This document shows, piece by piece, positions 62,848 to 64,000 of a DNA stretch of 64,000 nucleotides. Origin of the DNA: Xanthomonas sontii (GTDB taxonomy: Bacteria; Pseudomonadota; Gammaproteobacteria; Xanthomonadales; Xanthomonadaceae); contig NZ_CP132342.1 of NCBI RefSeq assembly GCF_040529055.1, forward strand, positions 3,656,001-3,720,000, in the 5' to 3' direction. A program made the translations under genes and the position numbers. Below the pieces are notes generated by a model. The model was not told the DNA's origin, searched no databases, and saw nothing but the letters and a program-made list of their open reading frames with translations. Each line of letters begins with the position of its first letter. Positions within the stretch are counted from its first letter, which is position 1.

Positions 62848-63236
62848 GCGGTGGCTCCCAGCAGCACGTAGGCCCACACCGCGGCGGTCAGCACGAAGCT
62901 GAGCACGACCGACAGCCAGCCGATGGTGACGAAGGCGCGGACGGCGTAGCCCTGGCCGAAATCCTGCAGGATGTGGCGCAGGCCGCCGAACAGGTGGAAG
63001 GCGAAGCACCAGGTCCAGCCGAACAGGAACACCTGGCCGTACCAGGCGCCGGCGATGTCGCGGAAGCAGTTCCAGGAGGCGGGGCCGAGCATCAGCGCCA
63101 ACAGGCCGGCGGCGATGATCAGGGCACCGATCGACAGCACGATGCCGGTGGCTCGATTCAGGATCGAGGTCACCATCTGGATCTGCCAGCGATAGACCTG
63201 CAGATGCGGGGAAAGAGGACGTTCGCGCGTAGCCAT
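62844..63236 (-). CDS. sdhC: Succinate dehydrogenase cytochrome b556 subunit
   Basis: This 130-residue membrane subunit begins with the signature RPLSPHLQVYRWQIQMVTSI (about 6-25) and has three helices. The heme-binding histidine lies in FAFHLFGGLRHILQDFG (about 78-94). The start ATG at 63236 gives this signature at the N-terminus; an in-frame upstream ATG would add 18 atypical residues. It is the first gene of the sdhCDAB operon. Confidence 0.94.
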   Translation of the reverse strand: MATRERPLSPHLQVYRWQIQMVTSILNRATGIVLSIGALIIAAGLLALMLGPASWNCFRDIAGAWYGQVFLFGWTWCFAFHLFGGLRHILQDFGQGYAVRAFVTIGWLSVVLSFVLTAAVWAYVLLGATA

Positions 63237-63296
63237 TCGCTGGGCTCGTTGTCTCGGCTGGGCGGCGTGCTTAAGGCCGCGTTGGCTCAAAGCTGC

Positions 63297-63467
63297 TCAA
63301 AAATCGATGCAGCGTCCGTTTTTCTCCCAGTCGCCGTAGCGCGTCGGCTCGAGGCCGCCGCGCCCGCCGATCTCCCGCGGCGCAGGCTCGGTCTGCGGAG
63401 GGGTGTCCTCGGCGGGCCGCTGCGTTTCGGGATCGGACTCGGGTGTGGGGGTTGGTTGGCCTATCAT
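63297..63467 (-). CDS. DUF1674/SDHAF4-type succinate dehydrogenase assembly factor
   Basis: This 56-residue protein has an unstructured Pro/Glu/Thr-rich N-terminus and the highly conserved tail EIGGRGGLEPTRYGDWEKNG followed by RCIDF, the DUF1674/Sdh8 signature. In mitochondria the homologue SDHAF4 binds flavinylated SdhA and promotes assembly. It lies 60 bases upstream of sdhC on the same strand, so co-expression is likely. The start was set at the ATG at 63467. Confidence 0.85.
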   Translation of the reverse strand: MIGQPTPTPESDPETQRPAEDTPPQTEPAPREIGGRGGLEPTRYGDWEKNGRCIDF

Positions 63468-63506
63468 GCGGGTCTCACAACTCGTCAATTTTAGTCCTCC
63501 CCTCTC

Positions 63507-64000
63507 GTGCCTGACAACCTGAATCTGGAATCCGGCGGTTTTTCCGCCTTGCCACACCTGCAATACGTCGCATTGCGCGGTCCGGATGCAGCGGCCTTCG
63601 CCCATGCGCAATTCGCCAACGACGTGCAGGCGCTGGCCGTGGGCCAATGGCAGTGGAACGCCTGGCTCACCGCCAAGGGCCGGGTGATCGCGGTGTTTGC
63701 GCTGCTGCGCCAGGCCGACGACGCCTTGCTGATGCTGCTGGCCGACGGCGGCGCCGAGGAACTGGCAACGGCACTGGGCCGCTTCGTGTTCCGGCGCAAG
63801 CTGCGCGTCACGGTCGAGGACACGCTGCATGCTTTCGGTCGTTTGAGCCTACCCGAGCAGGCCCGCGGCGCGACGTCGACGCACGATGAGGCCGGCGTGA
63901 TCGAACTGGACATGGGCGGCGACGGCCTGCCGCGCACCCTGCGCCTGGTGCCGACGCCGGTCGCGGATGCGCCGGCCGCCGACCCGGCACTGGCGGAGGC
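63507..64000 (+). CDS. YgfZ/GcvT-like folate-binding protein, N-terminal part
   Basis: About 164 codons reach the right edge of the window. The start GTG at 63507 gives PDNLNLESGGFSALPHLQYV, then ALRGPDAAAFAHAQFANDVQ and WQWNAWLTAKGRVIAVFALL, as in the N-terminal domain of YgfZ. YgfZ helps maintain iron-sulfur enzymes and needs tetrahydrofolate. The characteristic KGCYxGQE motif would lie beyond the edge. It is divergent from the DUF1674 gene. The exact start is uncertain as no ribosome site is visible. Confidence 0.85.
   Translation, partial: MPDNLNLESGGFSALPHLQYVALRGPDAAAFAHAQFANDVQALAVGQWQWNAWLTAKGRVIAVFALLRQADDALLMLLADGGAEELATALGRFVFRRKLRVTVEDTLHAFGRLSLPEQARGATSTHDEAGVIELDMGGDGLPRTLRLVPTPVADAPAADPALAE

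Noticed and set aside
59563..62871. 1102-codon plus-strand open frame
   Set aside because: It is antisense to sdhE, sdhB, sdhA and sdhD; no motif and a shadow-like composition.

Overview
The window is one 64-kb stretch of a GC-rich gammaproteobacterial chromosome, most likely from the Xanthomonadaceae and probably Xanthomonas. Support for this comes from the exbB-exbD-msbA-lpxK-kdsB block, the sdhE/ygfX-sdhBADC block with a DUF1674 protein, and several intergenic copies of G/C-rich 'GGGAATCGGGAATGGGG'-type and 'GGAGCGGCT..AGCCGC'-type palindromic repeats that I associate with xanthomonads. Placement at species level is not possible from the sequence alone. Almost every base is coding, and most of the long antisense open frames are shadows of real genes.

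Layout. 1-3454: the end of an outer-membrane efflux protein followed by an ABC permease, an ABC ATPase and a lipidated membrane-fusion protein, overlapping by 4-5 bases (a tripartite exporter). 3547-12337: a ten-gene block in three transcription units that I do not recognise as a described pathway. It holds an alpha/beta hydrolase, two four-helix EamA/SMR-like half-transporters, a DegT-type aminotransferase, an arginase-fold hydrolase, a FemAB/GNAT-like acyltransferase, a free-standing acyl carrier protein, a FabF-like ketosynthase with intact catalytic residues, a class III aminotransferase and a HAD phosphatase. 12528-17165: tRNA-Leu, then a low-oxygen group (hemN, a group III truncated globin, a small membrane protein and a shortened CcoG-like ferredoxin), with two good FNR-type boxes, and tRNA-Gly. 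17244-26439: accessory genes (DUF4087, TPR protein, DUF3142 lipoprotein plus partner, STY0301-like protein), a TonB-receptor remnant and a secreted pepsin-like protein. 26639-26938: a candidate structured small RNA with its own promoter and terminator, then tRNA-Cys. 27091-29112: an NRAMP-type transporter and a degenerate SRAP-domain protein.

29337-42593 is a second striking system: a sigma-54 activator gene facing an 11-gene glycan operon. The operon runs UDP-glucuronate decarboxylase, NDP-sugar epimerase, a glycosidase-epimerase fusion, alcohol dehydrogenase, Gfo/Idh oxidoreductase, a GT4 glycosyltransferase, three tandem CgeB-like glycosyltransferases, a 90-residue protein and a methyltransferase. 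Its genes mostly overlap by a few bases. An excellent -24/-12 promoter lies just upstream of its first gene, so regulator and promoter plausibly form one circuit.

43051-64000 is mostly housekeeping, nearly all on the minus strand: tRNA-Gly, pgsA, uvrC, an NHL-repeat protein, a low-molecular-weight phosphatase, kdsB, lpxK, msbA, exbD, exbB, comEC, (plus-strand PRISE reductase), lolD, lolC, ygfX, sdhE, sdhB, sdhA, sdhD, sdhC, a DUF1674 succinate dehydrogenase assembly factor, and the start of a ygfZ-like gene. The three tRNAs that follow pgsA in E. coli (Gly-GCC, Cys-GCA, Leu-UAA) are all present but scattered over 30 kb, with an extra identical Gly copy in inverted orientation.
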